From the NCBI GenBank assembly GCA_003537495.1, contig DPSB01000619.1:1-5772 (forward strand): 5,772 nucleotides of DNA. The letters are read 5' to 3'. Shown here piece after piece: positions 5,772 to 5,772 of the stretch. Under the pieces are notes generated by a model, which worked only from the letters and a program-made list of their open reading frames with translations, did not search any database and was not told where the DNA came from. The stretch comes from Cytophagales bacterium. GTDB lineage: Bacteria; Bacteroidota; Bacteroidia; Cytophagales; Cyclobacteriaceae. The stretch's first letter is position 1. Every line of letters begins with the position of its first letter. The translations under genes and the position numbers were made by a program.

Positions 5772-5772
5772 C

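Overview
The window looks like ordinary chromosome of a Bacteroidota bacterium, probably a Cytophagales-type gliding or soil/aquatic lineage. The reasons are a large extracellular protein with delta-60 (RLN..G..D..F) repeats and a type A C-terminal sorting domain of the type IX secretion system (T9SS), several short-signal lipoproteins, moderate-to-low GC, and little sign of Shine-Dalgarno sequences. No mobile element, CRISPR array, tRNA or rRNA is visible.

Layout, left to right. A rho-independent terminator (41-72) closes a minus-strand pair of lipoprotein genes: a 457-residue LPP20-type lipoprotein (772-2145, GTG start) followed downstream by a 187-residue LPP20-like lipoprotein (94-657). 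The 148-bp divergent region 2146-2293 separates them from a plus-strand gene (2294-2800) for a small lipoprotein whose pattern recalls a degenerate Cu,Zn superoxide dismutase or CHRD beta-sandwich. This gene converges on a T9SS sorting-domain remnant (2833-3132, minus) that has no start codon and no body. The remnant is a gapless duplicate, about 89% identical in nucleotides, of the 3' end of the next gene. That gene (3161-5611, minus) encodes an 816-residue secreted protein with about 13 propeller-like repeats and an intact sorting domain. Just upstream of it are a strong hairpin terminator (5634-5659) and the 3' end of another minus-strand gene that runs off the right edge.

How the genes may fit together: the two LPP20-like lipoproteins are very likely co-transcribed and may act on the same envelope process, which the sequence does not identify. 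The 816-residue protein would pass the inner membrane by Sec and the outer membrane by T9SS. The duplicated sorting domain is the clearest sign of past rearrangement. I see no convincing new defence, mobile or regulatory system. The best leads are the orphan sorting-domain copy, the SOD-like lipoprotein without visible zinc ligands, and the paired LPP20 lipoproteins.
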